Positions 33,315 through 46,059 of a stretch of 64,000 bases of DNA are shown piece by piece. The notes below the pieces were generated by a model. The model saw nothing but the letters and a program-made list of their open reading frames with translations, was not told the DNA's origin and did not search any database. The position numbers were made by a program, and so were the translations under genes. Numbering within the stretch: position 1 is the first letter of the stretch; every line of letters begins with the position of its first letter. This stretch comes from Zygnema cylindricum (Eukaryota > Streptophyta > Zygnematophyceae > Zygnematales > Zygnemataceae), in NCBI GenBank assembly GCA_037447655.1, contig JBBHKE010001317.1, forward strand, positions 154,501 to 218,500, given 5' to 3'.

Positions 33315-36300
33315 CTAGTCACACAGTCCACATGCCTCTCTACAGAACTTCAATTTGGGTGCAGGCAAGGGTTTCGTTATCATATCAGCCACCATTTGCT
33401 CATCCAGTAAATAACTCAACTTTAAGATTTTTCCCATCACCTTTTCTCTTACAAAATATAGCTTGATATCAATGTGCTTACTCTTAAAGTGATGACTGGG
33501 ATTAGATGCAATAGCGATTGCTGTCTGATTGTCACACCACACTATCTGTGGTCCAGATTGCATAAAGAGAAGCTTTTTGAGAAGAGACTTTACCCAAAGT
33601 AACTCCTTAACTGCCGAGCTAGCAGCCATGTACTCAGCCTCCATGGTAGACTCAGGTGTTACCTTCTAAAGTTTGCTGCTCTAACAGCAAGTTCCACTTC
33701 CGATCTTCAGAAAGTTTTTGGTGGTGGAGCGTTGGCTTGGCATATCTCTGTAGCTCGCATCTCTCCATGTATGAATTTGACTTCCTCTCCACAGAGAGAG
33801 AGTCTAATATTTCGAGTTCCTGCAAGATAGTGAAGAACTCTCTTTGCTGCCTCATAGTCTGACTTCCTCGGATTTTGCAGGCTTCGGCTCAAGGCTCCAA
33901 CTGCGGCTGCAATGTTCGGAGGAGTACAGTTCATGAAATAGATGAGGCTTCTGACAATCTGCCTGTAAGGAATGGAGGACATAGAATCTGCGTCCTCGAA
34001 TCCAAAAAATCATCAACCAAAACACCACCATTAGTTTCCTTACCCTGAATTCGATAGGGGTGGCACTCCCCTTTGCTTTTGACATACCAAACTTTTTTAG
34101 CATGTTCTAGATTGCTTCTTTTGGAGTTAGATAAACAATTATCCGTTTCCTATCTCTTTCTACTTGAATTCCTAGAATATACTTGGCCTCTCCCAAGTCG
34201 TTCATTTCAAACTGAGAATTCAGATCTGCTTTTAATTTATGAATTTCATTGATAGATTTGCTAATCAACAGCAAATCATCTACATACACAGCCACATAAA
34301 TCACTCCATCCTCACTTTGCATTACATAGACTGAATGATCTGAAATGATCATGGTAAAGCCAAGATTGGTTAAAAACTCATCTAATTTCAGGTTCAATTT
34401 TCTCGGAGCCTGTATCAGACCATACAGGGACTTCAACAATTTGCAGACCAGATTTTCTTTCCCTTTTTCTGCATACATCTTTGGCTGCTTCATTTAAATT
34501 ACTTCCTCCAAATCACCATGCAAAAAAGCTGTCGTAACGTCCATCTGATGTAATTCCATATCCTCTATTGCAGCAAGAGAAAACAAAACTCTAACAGTAG
34601 GAAAGTGAACCACCGGAGAGAAGGTCTCTTCATAATCAATTCCCTCCTTCTGACTAAATCCCTTAGCGACCAGTCTAGCTTTATATCTCTCAATTGTACT
34701 ATCAGGATTTAATTTTAATTTGAAGACCCACTTACAACCGATAGCTTTTCGGTTCGGTGGGAGCTCCACAAGTTCCCAAGTTTAGGCTTCATTAATTGAC
34801 TTCATCTCATCATTTGGAGACAAGATCGAATGATCGTTTTCAAGAACGGAAAAGGCTTCCTGAATAGTAAGCTGCTCCTCTGTGCTTGCAGAAAAAACAC
34901 TCTCCACTCGGTCGCCTTGAAGGCGGCTGCTTTGCCTTCTTCCCCCCGAAAAATCAGACGCGAGCACTGTTGGTCCCCTAATGTTCCGCAGAGGGCGTGT
35001 AGTGGTAGGAGCAGCTTCGGAAGTAGGATCTGATGGCCCAAAGACATTTGACAACGAGGTACAGGAAGTAGAAGGAGATGGAGTAAAAGGTACCTGCTCA
35101 AGATGATGTACTCTTGTATTTTCTCATTCCTTTCAGCTGCATCTATACTAAAAACATCCACAGATTGAGTCTCATCTTTAATCTGAATATTTTTGGCTGT
35201 CTTAAGGCATCCTCTCTGCGGATTTTACACTTTATAGCCTGCAGATTCATCATCATAGCCTAAAAAGACACCAGGTATAGATTTTGGACTAAGCTTCCAA
35301 TTAGGAAGATTATCCAAGATAAAGCATTTGCTACCAAAGACTCTAAAATGACTGACATTTGGCTTTCTGCCTGTCCATACTTCATAAGGTGTCTTACCCT
35401 TAACAGCTTGGTTTTCTACTCTATTTTCTGATGTAGGAAGCACAATGAAAAGCTTCCCCCCAAAACTTTGGATCCACACCTTTATCAACCATCATAGAAC
35501 GAGCATATTGAGTTAAAGTCCGATTGAGTCTCTTGGCCACACCATTTTGTTCCGATGTGTACGGAGTAGTGAGTTCACGAGAGATGCCATTTTCTTTCAA
35601 AAATTGAGCAAAGGCATGAGATACATACTCTCCTCCATTATCCGTCCTCAAAGCAAGAATAGATTTGCCGTGAAGTTTCACCACCTAGATTTTGTTGTTC
35701 TGAAAGTGAGTGAAGACTTTTCTCTTCTCTTTCATGAAGTATAGACGACTGTACCGTGAGTAATCGTCTGTATAGGTGACAAAGTAGCGGCTGCCACCAA
35801 AAGAGAGAACTTTGAACGGGCCGAAGACATCAGAGTGAATAATACCAAGGAGATCTGTGGCTCGGTGATCAGAAACTTGTAGTAAAGGAAACTTGTTAAG
35901 CTTTCCGAGAGCACAACCATCATAAACATGAGACTCTTTTTGACCAAGCTTGACACCCTCTTTCATATTATGGTTTATCATCTTAGTAAGTCTCTCATGA
36001 TGCACATGACCAAGCCTTTATGCCACAAAACATTATCACATATGACACTAGAGTACGCAAAATCAATTTTATTAGCCAGGTCCATGCGGTACAAAAAGTT
36101 TGGGCCTCTAGTTTCTACAAAAGCTACTCTTCTATCCTTGCTCACTACTTTCTTGCCATTTATCTAGAGAACCTCAAAGGCTTTGCTTTCAGCCAAAAAC
36201 GTAGAAAACATATTTTTCTTAAACTTTGGAACATACAGAACATCATACAACGTTCTCTGAACAACTTTTCCATCTATCACACAGTCCAGATCTATATTCT

Positions 36301-37401
36301 TTTTGGCATTTGATTCAACAGCATAGCCACTGGCATAAAAGATCTGACGTAAAGGAATAGACGACATTTCTTTAAACGAAGACTTATTCTAGCACATAAG
36401 TGAAGAGCTGCCGGAATCCATTATCCATCCGAGGTCCTTTTCTCCTTCCATCATGTTGAGTTTGGCAAGAGCAAATAACTCTTTGTCATCGGTTTTTGGA
36501 AAACTGGTCACATCACGTTTTTCTTCCTCGATCTTCTTCTTCTCAAATTCCGTATCCTCCGCTGAAAACGCAACAGTTTTATTCGGGGGTCCTAGAGGTC
36601 CGCGATGTCTCCATCCTTTCCGGAAGATACCTATTTCAGAGCTTTTATATACAAAGGACAAGCTCTGAAGGGGTGACCATCAGTATAGCAATAAACACAT
36701 TTCTCAAACTGAGGATTAAATTGATTCCCTTGATATATTCTTTCCATCTAAAATTGAGCCGTGAAGGCTACACCTGGTTTCATAGATCCTAAAACTGTTT
36801 GAGTGGCTTCTTCTGACAAGATAAACTCTATAGCTGTTTGCAAATTCCAAAGAGGTTTGGACAATTTTTTCATTTCATGTGAGGCTCTTTTATATTCACT
36901 AAGAAACCCCTTTAAGAGAATCATGGCATGATGATAAGGAGAGAAAGTCCCCCCAGAACATGCATTTTCTGAAAATAACATTCAAAACCAATTAGTGTAT
37001 TCCACCATGCTACCGCATGTGTACTTATACTCATAGATCTGTCAAGCAATTATAATCTCATGCTGGTCACTAGCTGTATCATAAGAAGATTTCAAAGCAT
37101 CCCACAATTCTGATACCTTTGTAACATTAATATATGTCATATGCAATTCTTTTGATATCATAAGCTTCACTAAATGCAAAGTTTGGTCATTTTTCTGATC
37201 AAAGCAAGGATCACATTCATTTAGGGATCCATTTAACACATCAGTAAGTTTCACTTGCTTGAAGTAAGACTTAACCAGATCTTCCCAATACAGATATTCA
37301 CGTCCATCAAAGACTGGAATTCGTGAAGGCGGGCCTGTAACCTGTTGTTCTGAGACAACTGCTGGTTCTAAAGATAAAGAAGAAGCAGCAGTAGTAGTCA
37401 T
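33315..37401 (-). pseudogene. Broken gag-pol of copia element A
   Basis: Gag starts at 37401 inside the LTR (MTTTAASSLSLEPAV), with PPSRIPVFDGREYLYWEDLV after the LTR end. TGA replaces an Arg codon at 37042 and again near 36985, and TAG follows near 36750. Zinc knuckle region CVYCYTDGHPFRAC (about 36690). Protease WIMDSGSSSLMC (36389-36425). Integrase: HSDVFGPFKVLS, LRTDNGGEYVSH and NGVAKRLNRT, where Lys replaces the third catalytic Glu. Reverse transcriptase: VTTAFLHGDLEE and YVDDLLLI (34290). RNase H ends CREACGLCD at 33315. Many stops and shifts; canonical copia domain order. Inactive. Confidence 0.88.
37328..37342 (-). other. Primer-binding site of element A
   Basis: Minus strand GGTTACAGGCCCGCC directly follows the LTR end ACAACA. 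It differs from the initiator tRNA-Met complement GGTTATGGGCCCACC at three positions by eye. The same bases encode gag residues V-T-G-P. Confidence 0.65.
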
Positions 37402-38192
37402 TGTAGAACAAATCAAGAGAGGAAGCTTCCACGAATACCGATGGCAAAATAGCAACTTTGACAGACAGTAACTTTCAACACAAGGACACAATAGTCCTAC
37501 AAATCCGCCACAGAGTAGATATTATACAAAGGAACATTCACATAAAATTTCACTTAATTTTGCTTTAAGATATGTGAGATATTTAGAGGTGAATTTTCAT
37601 AAAAATTGAGTGTACAATTTTTCATGTCATTTGTTCCTAATGAGTCAAATTCACTAAGTCCTACTTCTATACACTGAAACTATACTAAGCTGTACGGAGG
37701 CATTCTAGCCGTACATCTTACATTCTAACACAACAAATATTGTGAGTATACCTCTGTACTGAAGGTATGTCATAAATCACATTCTCAACACTAAACAACT
37801 AATTTACTATAGACAAAATTCTGTTCTACCAAATATTTACACCGACGTTCAAACAACGTAGAGTGATAGTGATCTAGTCACGCCTCGTCAGCATTTGTTG
37901 GAGGCGGCTGTCAGTCGTCCGAATAGAGGATTTTTGCACCGTAGATGTGACTTCACGAAGTCCCGTGGTCTTGCCGAACTTCCGTACATCCACGGAGGAC
38001 ATACTCACGTATTTCTCCCAAGTGACAACGCGTGTCCCATGTGTGAATGAACCATGAACTCCCAACTTCACTGTCACACTAAATTCGGTAAGTACTGAAC
38101 CAAACTCAACCAGAAATTATCTTAAGTCCTAAACAACTATATCTCCCTAACAGCTGAGGCATATAGAGGACTAAAGCTTTCTAAAAACAACA
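37343..38192 (-). repeat. 5' LTR of element A
   Basis: 850 bases, starting TGTTGTTTTTAG at 38192 and ending ACAACA at 37343 on the minus strand. The gag ATG is at 37401, 59 bases before the LTR end, the same distance as in B and C. Confidence 0.9.
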
Positions 38193-38197
38193 GTTTG

Positions 38198-39901
38198 GAG
38201 AAACCCGAGATTACCCTCCATCCCAGCGTCAAAGTTTTAAGGGGGGAGGAGAAGCAGCAAGAGAATTCAAGAGAGACAAGTGAACAACAGGGTAACTAAG
38301 CTGTCACATTTGAGCGAACCCCAGACTTACGTGGAAGTAGTTAATAGTCTGCAACGTAGTAGATGGTTGATAGTTATTAATGATGAGATGGCTTCTATTA
38401 TGGAAGCAAACACATGGGAGTTGGTGGATTGTCCTCCAAATAGAAAGCCAATAGGATGCAAGTGGGTATTTAAGTTGAAGCTCAATCTGGATAATACTAT
38501 TGAGCAATACAAGGCCAGATTGGTGGCAGAGGGGTTTACACAAAAGGAGGGAATCCATTATGAGGAGACATTCTCTCCGGTTGTTAGATTTCCTTGTGTC
38601 CGGATTTTACTTAGTCTAGCGGCAGCGGAAGACATGGAAGTGCACCAGATGGACATCAAAATCGCTTTCTTACACGGAGAATTGGAAGAAGAGATCTTTA
38701 TACGACAACCAGAAGGATTTGTGGAGAAAGGTGAAGAAAGTAAGGTGTGCAGATTGATAAAGTCCCTTTATGGTCTAAAGCAAGCTCCATGCCAATGGAA
38801 CAAAAAGATATAGGAGTTTTTAACGAGTTTCGGATATATCCGAATTAGTTCGGATCATTCCATCAATTTATTTAAGGATGAGGAAGGTATAATTTTTATT
38901 GCCATCTATAATGATGATTCGCTTGTTTTGAGTAAATCAATGGAGAAAATTAATAGATTGAAAAAGGATCTAAAGGGTAGATTTGAAATAAAAGATTTGG
39001 GGGAGGCAAAGCATATTTTGGGAATTTAGATAGAGAGGGATAGAGAAAAAAAAAAATTAGACTAACCCAAAAGAAAGCAATTGGGAATATGCTGAAAAAA
39101 TTTCAAATGGATAAAGCAAAAAGTTGTACAACTCTAATGGACTTAAAGAAGGGAAATGACGGGAGCTCAGAAGAGCAAATCTTCATCTTGGATAATAAGT
39201 TAGGACCTGAGGAAAGTAAGTTCATCCAAACTTTTACGTACAGGTAGGTTGTCGGTAGTTTGATTTTTTTTATGAACTATACTCGTCCTGATATAGTTGC
39301 AGCTGTGGGAGTATTAAGTAGGAGTCTGAATGATCCTAAGAAGAAAGATTGGGAAGGGGCCAAAAGGGTCATGTGGTACTTGATAGGAACAAGAGATCTA
39401 TGGTTGCATTTGGGAGGGGAAAATACTGACATCACCACTTGGGGTGATGCCTGTTATGGGGATGCTCCGATGAGGAGGTGTACTTTTGGGTATTTGTTAT
39501 ATGTTGGGAATGGAGCTTGCTGTTGGAGCAGCAAGCAACAAAAGGTGATTGCTCAGTCCACCATGGAGGCTAAGAATATGGCCTCTTGTTCGGCTGTGAA
39601 AGAATTAATATGGGTGAAATCTTTGCTTCAAGAATTGGGATATATGAAGAATAGAGTGCAAAAAATATTTTGTGACAATCAAGCTGCGATCGCAATTGCA
39701 GCTAACCCTAAGCATCACTTTAAAGCCAAGCATATGGATATTCGTTTGAGCTTTGTTAGAGAAAATGTTGAGAATAAAATAATTAGCTTGGAATATAGAC
39801 AAGATGGAGAGATGGTAGCAGATATGATGACTAAACCGGTACCTTCACGCAAACTGATATGTTGTAGGGAGAAATGTGGGCTGAAGCAAAAGCTAGACTA
39901 G
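38198..39901 (+). pseudogene. Linker, reverse transcriptase and RNase H of copia element D, broken
   Basis: Resumes the D frame after element A. RT from 38280: VTKLSHLSEPQTYVEVV, then [39 protein letters not shown]. The active-site stretch is IAIYNDDSLVLS near 38900, both Asp kept. RNase H at 39260-39901: TWGDACYGDAPM, STMEAKNMAS (Lys for the usual Glu), FCDNQAAIAI, ending at TAG 39899-39901. Stops at 38811, 39028 and 39244 interrupt it. The purine-rich AAAATAAGGGGAG leads into the 3' LTR. Confidence 0.87.
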
Positions 39902-39914
39902 AAAATAAGGGGAG

Positions 39915-40861
39915 TGTTGAAAAAGGTATTTTATAGTCTTGTCCTTTTTCGTCTTCCAGCCCTCATACTTGTTGTAGTCGACAAGGACTTGTAGGCAGCC
40001 ATGGCTGTCTCATTCAGGTAAGGAGAGAGAGCAGAAGCTTTAGTTTGCTGCAAAAGTCAGGCGGTCCCTAGTAGGTTTTGATCCAGTGACCTTTGGATAA
40101 TAGTCGTACGGCGCAGCCGTCAGCCTTATCCGGTAGGTCTTAACGAAACGATACACGTATTAGGATTGGTACAAATTTATATTGTAACACTTCAGCATAC
40201 TTCATTTAACATATTACGGGACGAAGTGAACATGAAACGTGCGGGACCGAGCGAAATAAAGTACCGCACAAAACGACATCGAATTTCGACGGACGAAATT
40301 GAAAGTCGTTCGCGATCGACGGCTCGAAGAGCAGCCGCAATTCCAGAGTCGATTTCGGCGGTTTGTTGAGCATATGTCGGCGGGTGACACGTGGCGAGGG
40401 GTGATTGGATAGCGAGTATAACGAAGGGAGCAACTTCGGTTGAGGAACTGACACGCTTCAGCGGAGCGGCCATGCAGTACTATGGCCGTAGAAGAAGTAC
40501 AACGGTACCTGTACCTTCTTGTACCTTACAGTTTTTTGATTGGATAGGTAAACTAGTAGTAGGCTTAGAGAGGGAGTTTAGGACTTAAAATATTTCTTGG
40601 GTTTCAGCATCCTTCCCAGAGAGCACTTGTATTTATAGGCCAACTTTGGTGAGCCATAACTTAATGCTCGGGTGAGCAATTTCAGTGATTCTTTTTGCTG
40701 CGGACTTAAAGGAGTCCAAGCTACACACGGTTGTAGGCGGTCAGAGTTTTTGCTTCCTAGGGTGAGACTTATTCTATGCCAAAATCAAAAGTGTAAATAC
40801 TATCCTAGAGGCTTCACATAAGCTGGACATTTTGTGTACTAATGGAGGTCACAGAATTACA
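39915..40861 (+). repeat. 3' LTR of copia element D
   Basis: Aligns over its whole length with 22093-23010 with numerous differences and about 30 extra bases. The TATTTATAGG box and tRNA-like block are kept. The gag ATG is mutated (CTG). Confidence 0.87.
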
Positions 40862-43780
40862 TTGATCAAAACTTCAAATTCCCTAGCAGGATCAGGATAC
40901 ACCTGTGTAGGGGCACAGGTCACCTTCCATTTATGTTTCTCGAAAGGTCTCTCCAAATCGGCTCTGCACACAAACGTCTCCTTTCCCCAAAGTAAATTTG
41001 TCGAATGTGCAGCGATCATAATGAAGTTCCTAATAAATTTCCTTTAATAAGTGGCAAATCCCAAAATGATCTAACTTTTGTGACATTAGTGGGTTGTTTC
41101 CAATTTTGGATTGCAATAATTTTAGATGGATTTGTTTTAACACCTACCCCACTAATTTTATGTCTCAAAAAATAATTGTTCACTTTTAAGAAAACTGGAT
41201 TAATATTTTCCATATAGTTTTCTTTCCCTTAACCTTTCAAAAACTTTCCTTAAATGAATTGCATGTTGTTCATTAAATTTGCTGTAAATTAGAATATCAG
41301 CTATAAACACCTAAACAAACTCATCGATATAATCTTAAAAAGGTTAAGTTCATTAATCTTTGATAAGTGAGTGGTCCATTCGTCAAACCAAATGGTATCA
41401 CGATCCATTCAAAATGACCGACTTTAGTTTTAAAAGCAATTTTATCAATATCTTCCGTTTTTATTGGCAATTGATTAAAGCCATTACGTAGATCAATAAA
41501 AATAAAAATTAGCATTTTTCAAACAATCTATCAAATCAAAAATTAAAGGTAACGGATACTTATCCTTCCCCGTAATCTTGTTCAGACTACGATAATCAAC
41601 ACACATTCTCAACGTTTTGTCCTTCTTTTTGACAAAGAGAACTGGTGCTCAGTACGGTGATTTGCTAGACTCAATATGTCTTTTCTCAAGAAGCTCATAC
41701 GTCAGTTTCTTTATCTCTTCCTGCTCAAAGAAACTATGTTTATAAATTTATGTGATAGGAGGATTACATCCTAGTTCAAGTTTAATAACATGTTCCACAT
41801 CTCGTGAAGGTGGCCTCCCTGAGGGTGAGTCACTTGGGAAAACATCTCTAAATTCAAAAATCAAATCTTTAACAACAACATCAGATGTATTAATGTCAGT
41901 TACAAAATCAGATTTTAGTTTTTCAAGATTTTTAGTGGTGTCTGATTTAGGAATAACATCAATGTTATTGTTTTCTTCCCCCCCTTTATCATTAACTGCC
42001 TCAGTTACTAATAACAAACAAGCATGATTTGTTTTATCTTTTAAATGCTTTTAAAATTGTTTAGCAGTTATATAACCTTCCACTTGCCATTTGGTTATGT
42101 TATTTATATGATTCCTATGCAACTTCTTCGAAGGTAATGCTTGCAAAACCTTCCAACCTTTTTCAGACTTCACCCTCGAGGTGTTAGTTTCCCAATTAAT
42201 TTGAGGGTTATGTTCAGTTAACCAAGGCTTTCCTTATATTAGCTCCTAACTACCGAAATTCATTATTTTCCACACAACTTTCATGTTATGACCCTGGATA
42301 TCAACTTTTATTGTGTCAATTCCTAAATCTAATGTGGACATATTACCATTTGCCACCTAAACATGCGAATGTTTTTCTCTTATGACTGTAGGAATTTTAT
42401 TTTCCTCTACAAACTTATGTGAAATAATATTATGTGTAGCACCTAAATCTACCATAACTCTCAATGGTTTCCCTTCCACTAAAGACTCTAATCTGATCAA
42501 ACTGTGTCTGGTGTCTTCGTTACTTATTTGTCCAAACATAGGTCCCTTGTTAAGAGTTTCATCAAAAGGATTCTTTAAACTATGTTGTGTAGTTTGCATC
42601 AAAATAAATTCAGCTATCCTTGCCTTCCTATTCATTAGCTTGCCCTCCAAGGTTAACTCTTTAACCTCTGGGTCTGATCGACGCAACTGAGGACTTTCAG
42701 CTAGTCCTTTCCGTTTCCCACCTCTTGGGCTTCTTGCTCAGCTAGGTATAATGCAATATCTTTTTGGAGACCTCCATTGACATCAATCGTTTTAAAAGAT
42801 CCCTTATCTGTACAGTCCTTAGGGTGATGATTTGGACCTTCACATTTAAAACAAGTGACTTTCTTTTTCGTTTTTGTGCACTCTCTCCTGAAATGTCCCT
42901 CCTCTCCAAAGTTATAATAGTTATTTTTTTTTCAATTATGCACACTCAAATGCTATATGACCTCTTTTGTGACAGATAGCACATGTGGGTATGGTAAGAT
43001 TAGGTTTGAGCATTAATACTCTGTTTATGACTCTTAATGTATCCCCTTTTATTATTAAATTTGTTTCCTGCATTAGCACTCTGTCCCACTTTGTCCACCT
43101 CTATGATTTCCCTTGACGATATTATGCCTATTAAGTAGACCCTCATTCAGACCCTCTTTTACAAATTCCTCCTCACACCACTCTGATACTTCATTCAAAT
43201 TACCCCTGAGTTATCGAGTTTCCAAATTATACTCCGGCTGATCTACTAATTACAATGACTTATCTTGTAATTCCTTTAAATTATCAGCAATCAAATAAGA
43301 CCTCTTCTGAGTGGAATACCAAATCTGAGCATCACCTTTGAGACAGCTAACAGCAAAAGAAGTGTAATCATCACGATCACAATTTTAGATTCCAAATAAT
43401 TCTCCATATGAAAAAATCCAAACATCTAACTCATCAATCTTCTTACCATTAAAGGATGGTGCCTCACTAATAGACAACTTTAGATCTCTTATCTTCTTAG
43501 GTTTATCATGATCAGCCTCTTTAAAAATGGCATTTCTCTTACCACTGTCATCCTTTTGTTCATTAATATCATTTCTGGTGTGAATTGAATTAATTAGCTC
43601 ATCCAATTTTTGATTTCAAAAATTCCCATGTTTATAAATTTCTTTCAATTCACTTTTCAATTCAAAAATTGTTTCATCCACATCAACAACATGATTATGA
43701 AATCATTTGACGAATTTCACAGTACGCTTCTTCAAAATATTCAAAACATTCTCCATTTCAAGTTTCCATGCAAAATTTGC
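40862..43780 (-). pseudogene. Gypsy element E, 5' part: gag, protease and reverse transcriptase
   Basis: Gag starts near 43780 (MANFAWKLEMENVLNILKK). The capsid stretch EAPSFNGKKIDELDVWIFSY is at about 43460-43400. Three zinc-knuckle blocks lie between 42980 and 42790: CAICHKRGHIAFEC, a middle one with its first Cys lost (GEEGHFRREC), and CFKCEGPNHHPKDC. The protease reads VMVDLGATHNIIS (42430-42465) with Leu where Ser or Thr is usual. RT has [19 protein letters not shown] (41640-41580), RNGFNQLPI, and FIADILIYS at the active site, where one of the two Asp is Ala. It ends in the pre-RNase H segment NINGRW...YPDPAREFEVL at the D insertion. Many stops; dead copy. Confidence 0.85.
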
Positions 43781-44110
43781 CATTATCACAAAAATAAAAT
43801 CGAGCAAAAGAAAGATAGAATAAAATTCCCCAAAGAAATTTGCTACAGGTTTGAAGTCCTTTGATTGCTTCAATCAAAGAATTCTTCTCTTTAAGAAATC
43901 CTTTGAAAAATATCAAAATCTGAGAAATCAATAAGACATTGAAAATAATTTAGTGCAAAATCAATTCTTCAATTTCCCAAAATTTGAATAATAAAGGTAA
44001 GAATTTTCCAAAAAAATTGCAACACCAAAATTGAAAGCTCTCAAAGGTAAGATTCAACCACAAATTTTGCAACAGCAAAATTGAAAGCAATCAAAGGTAA
44101 CAATTTAGGG
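43781..44110 (-). other. Leader region of gypsy element E
   Basis: AT-rich sequence before the gag start. Two diverged direct repeats of about 55 bases (about 43995-44050 and 44052-44105) share AAAGGTAA, TTGCAACA and AAAATTGAAAGC. I could not find an LTR or a primer-binding site here, so the 5' end of E seems lost or truncated against element G. Confidence 0.4.
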
Positions 44111-44269
44111 TTTGAAAAGTTTTAAGTCATTTCTAGACTCTATTGCTCTTGAAGAAGTAAAGTACTCCACTTTATTTCTCCTCGAATAGCAAATTTCCCA
44201 TTTCCCACTACATCTGGATCTTTTAATCTCTAATCCTCCAATCCTCACCTTTCATGGCTTCAAGCCCTG

Positions 44270-46040
44270 CCTCTACACATGATTCATTGCTAGGAGAAGG
44301 CAAGTTTGTTTGGCCTCTAGGTAATTGGAGTGAGTTGCCTTGGTTCCCACCGGATTCTCAAGGCCCCAAACCTTAAACTGCTCATTCCACACACTTAAAC
44401 CCATATTCAACCTTGTCCAGGTGGCCTTCCCCAACAGAATTTCAAACTGCTTACTTTCCACCTCAAAGAACAGAAGTAAGATTCAGACTCGCTGACCCCC
44501 GTCATTGGAGAATTCAATTAACATAGCCTTGATAATCCCGTGAACCGGTTGGTTCCCACTACTAATGGTGCTTAGGCATATGGTACTAGGGTAGATTTCC
44601 GGCGGGAGTTCCTAATGCATTTGTTGCAAAGCCGAAGTAGTTATCAGATTTGGGAGTGCTCCAGTGTCGACCAATGTATTCTGGTATCATCCGTATGCGT
44701 TGAGTTTGAAATTTCTTGTCCAGTTGAGGATAATCGCCAATGATAACGTCTTCTAATCCCTATTTATCATAAGGATATTGGGGTCTACTGACAAAAAGAC
44801 AGACCTTGACTAGTCTGCCGGGTCTCTTTTCTCCCTTCTCGAGTGAATTTCATCTCCGAGTGCCTGAATGAGGACTTCTTTAGGCAGTTTATGGGAAGAG
44901 ACTAATGTTTTCACATGGGTGAGGGCGTAGGGCATGAGGTGCTTGACTAGCATAACCGCTCGTTTGGAGGAAGGAGGTTGAGCTTTTGGCTACAAAGTGG
45001 GAGAACCTGGTTCCTCCGGTTTCTCCGGCTCTCCCCCCCTTGCTTCCTCATTGTCATTTTCTAATTTCGGTACGGGAGGCGTCTCCGGTGTGTTATCCTC
45101 TAGGCGTTTTGCCATATACCGCTTGAAACAATCTTGGTTGCTCCGTTTTTTGTCTTCTTATGCCTGTTTTTCCATCTTCCTTTTGTAATATTCGAATCCA
45201 GGAGGCAGTTTTCTCACAGCAAGGGGGGGCGAATTGGTGGGTTTGATTCCGAAACCGATGTTGTCGTTCAGAATCACCACCCGGGGAGTGAAGGACAGTG
45301 GTCGCGTGAATTTTCTGTTATAGTCCCCTTGGGCCAGTTTTTGCTTGTCCTTTCTCTGCTCCGCTGTGGAGTTGCGAAGTTGTCTCCCATTGTCTCCTAC
45401 ACCCACATTCCAGGCTCCTAACATGAAGGTAAGAACTTAGTGAGTGTTAGGAGGTTCCATATCCCACCCATAACATCGTCATCATCTCCACCCGCCGTCG
45501 CTTTTTGTTCAAGCTCCACTAGCTTTTGTAGTAACTCTTGTTTCCTCCGTTGGAGTTTTTGAGCGGCCGTCAAAGCAATAGCTTGGGAGGAAGATCCTAA
45601 ACGCAGTGCTGCCAATTCTGCAACCATCGCAGCCAATTGCTGCCTTTGTTGCTGGATGATATTCTGTAGTGTGAGTCTTGCTTGACATGATGACGTTCAT
45701 TCTGGTTCGTCCATGGTGCGACGCCCCCAAAGGTAAAGGAGCTGAAGGGGGAGAGGATTCACGACAATTTCTCCTCCGCATGATAAACAGAGCATACTTC
45801 ATCATCTCCTTTCGAACCCCATTCTTTCAGAAGCATTGCCTCCCTTGTGTCCCATGAAACCGCTAGCCTCACACTTGAAGCCCTCGGTGGTGTATTTGCT
45901 CCTTAACTCATAGGAGATTTGGGCATCATCAAATTTTGGGCGTTTGATTTGTCTTAATTGAGCTTGTGAAATTTTGGCAGTTTTGGACTGGGGAGTTGGA
46001 CGGTAATTGTCCTTGGTTACTGGTGTTTTGTGTTCCAATC
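44270..46040 (-). pseudogene. Element G: post-gag linker and retropepsin
   Basis: After the gag comes a segment with KRPKFDDAQISYELRSKYTT and later PRVVILNDNIGFGIKP and LPPGFEYYKRKMEKQ. The protease core reads NTLVDTGALPNLITTSALQQ (about 44680-44620), followed about 80 residues later by ESKQFEILLGKATWTRLNMG (about 44460-44390), the usual closing motif of retropepsins. Frames shift several times. No reverse transcriptase follows: sequence beyond 44110 belongs to gypsy element E. Confidence 0.6.
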
Positions 46041-46059
46041 CTCCTCCTTGTTTTCGTTC

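Larger units (their letters stand above)
26536..38192 (-). mobile_element. Ty1/copia retrotransposon A, full length, with B inserted in its 3' LTR
   Basis: The 5' LTR is 38192-37343. The internal region is 37342-33292. The 3' LTR runs from 33291 to 26536 but is interrupted by element B. After removing B and its duplicated 5 bases the 3' LTR is 849 bases, against 850 for the 5' LTR. Target duplication is GTTCG (26531-26535) against GTTTG (38193-38197). The polypurine tract, read on the minus strand, is TAAAGCTTTAGGGGAG at 33292-33307. LTR halves differ by roughly one base in ten by eye, so this insertion is older than B. Confidence 0.9.
22093..40861 (+). mobile_element. Ty1/copia retrotransposon D, itself split by family A insertions
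   Basis: LTRs at 22093-23010 (918 bases) and 39915-40861 (947 bases) start TGTTGAAAAAGG and end GAATTACA. A purine-rich AAATAAGGGGAG precedes the 3' LTR. Coding pieces run gag (22972-23928), PR-IN (24778-26535) and RT-RH (38198-39901), collinear once the A solo LTR and the A/B block are removed. D sits within gypsy element E, between its RT and RNase H. The flanking 5-mers AAGTA and TTGAT do not match, so no target duplication is visible. Confidence 0.85.
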
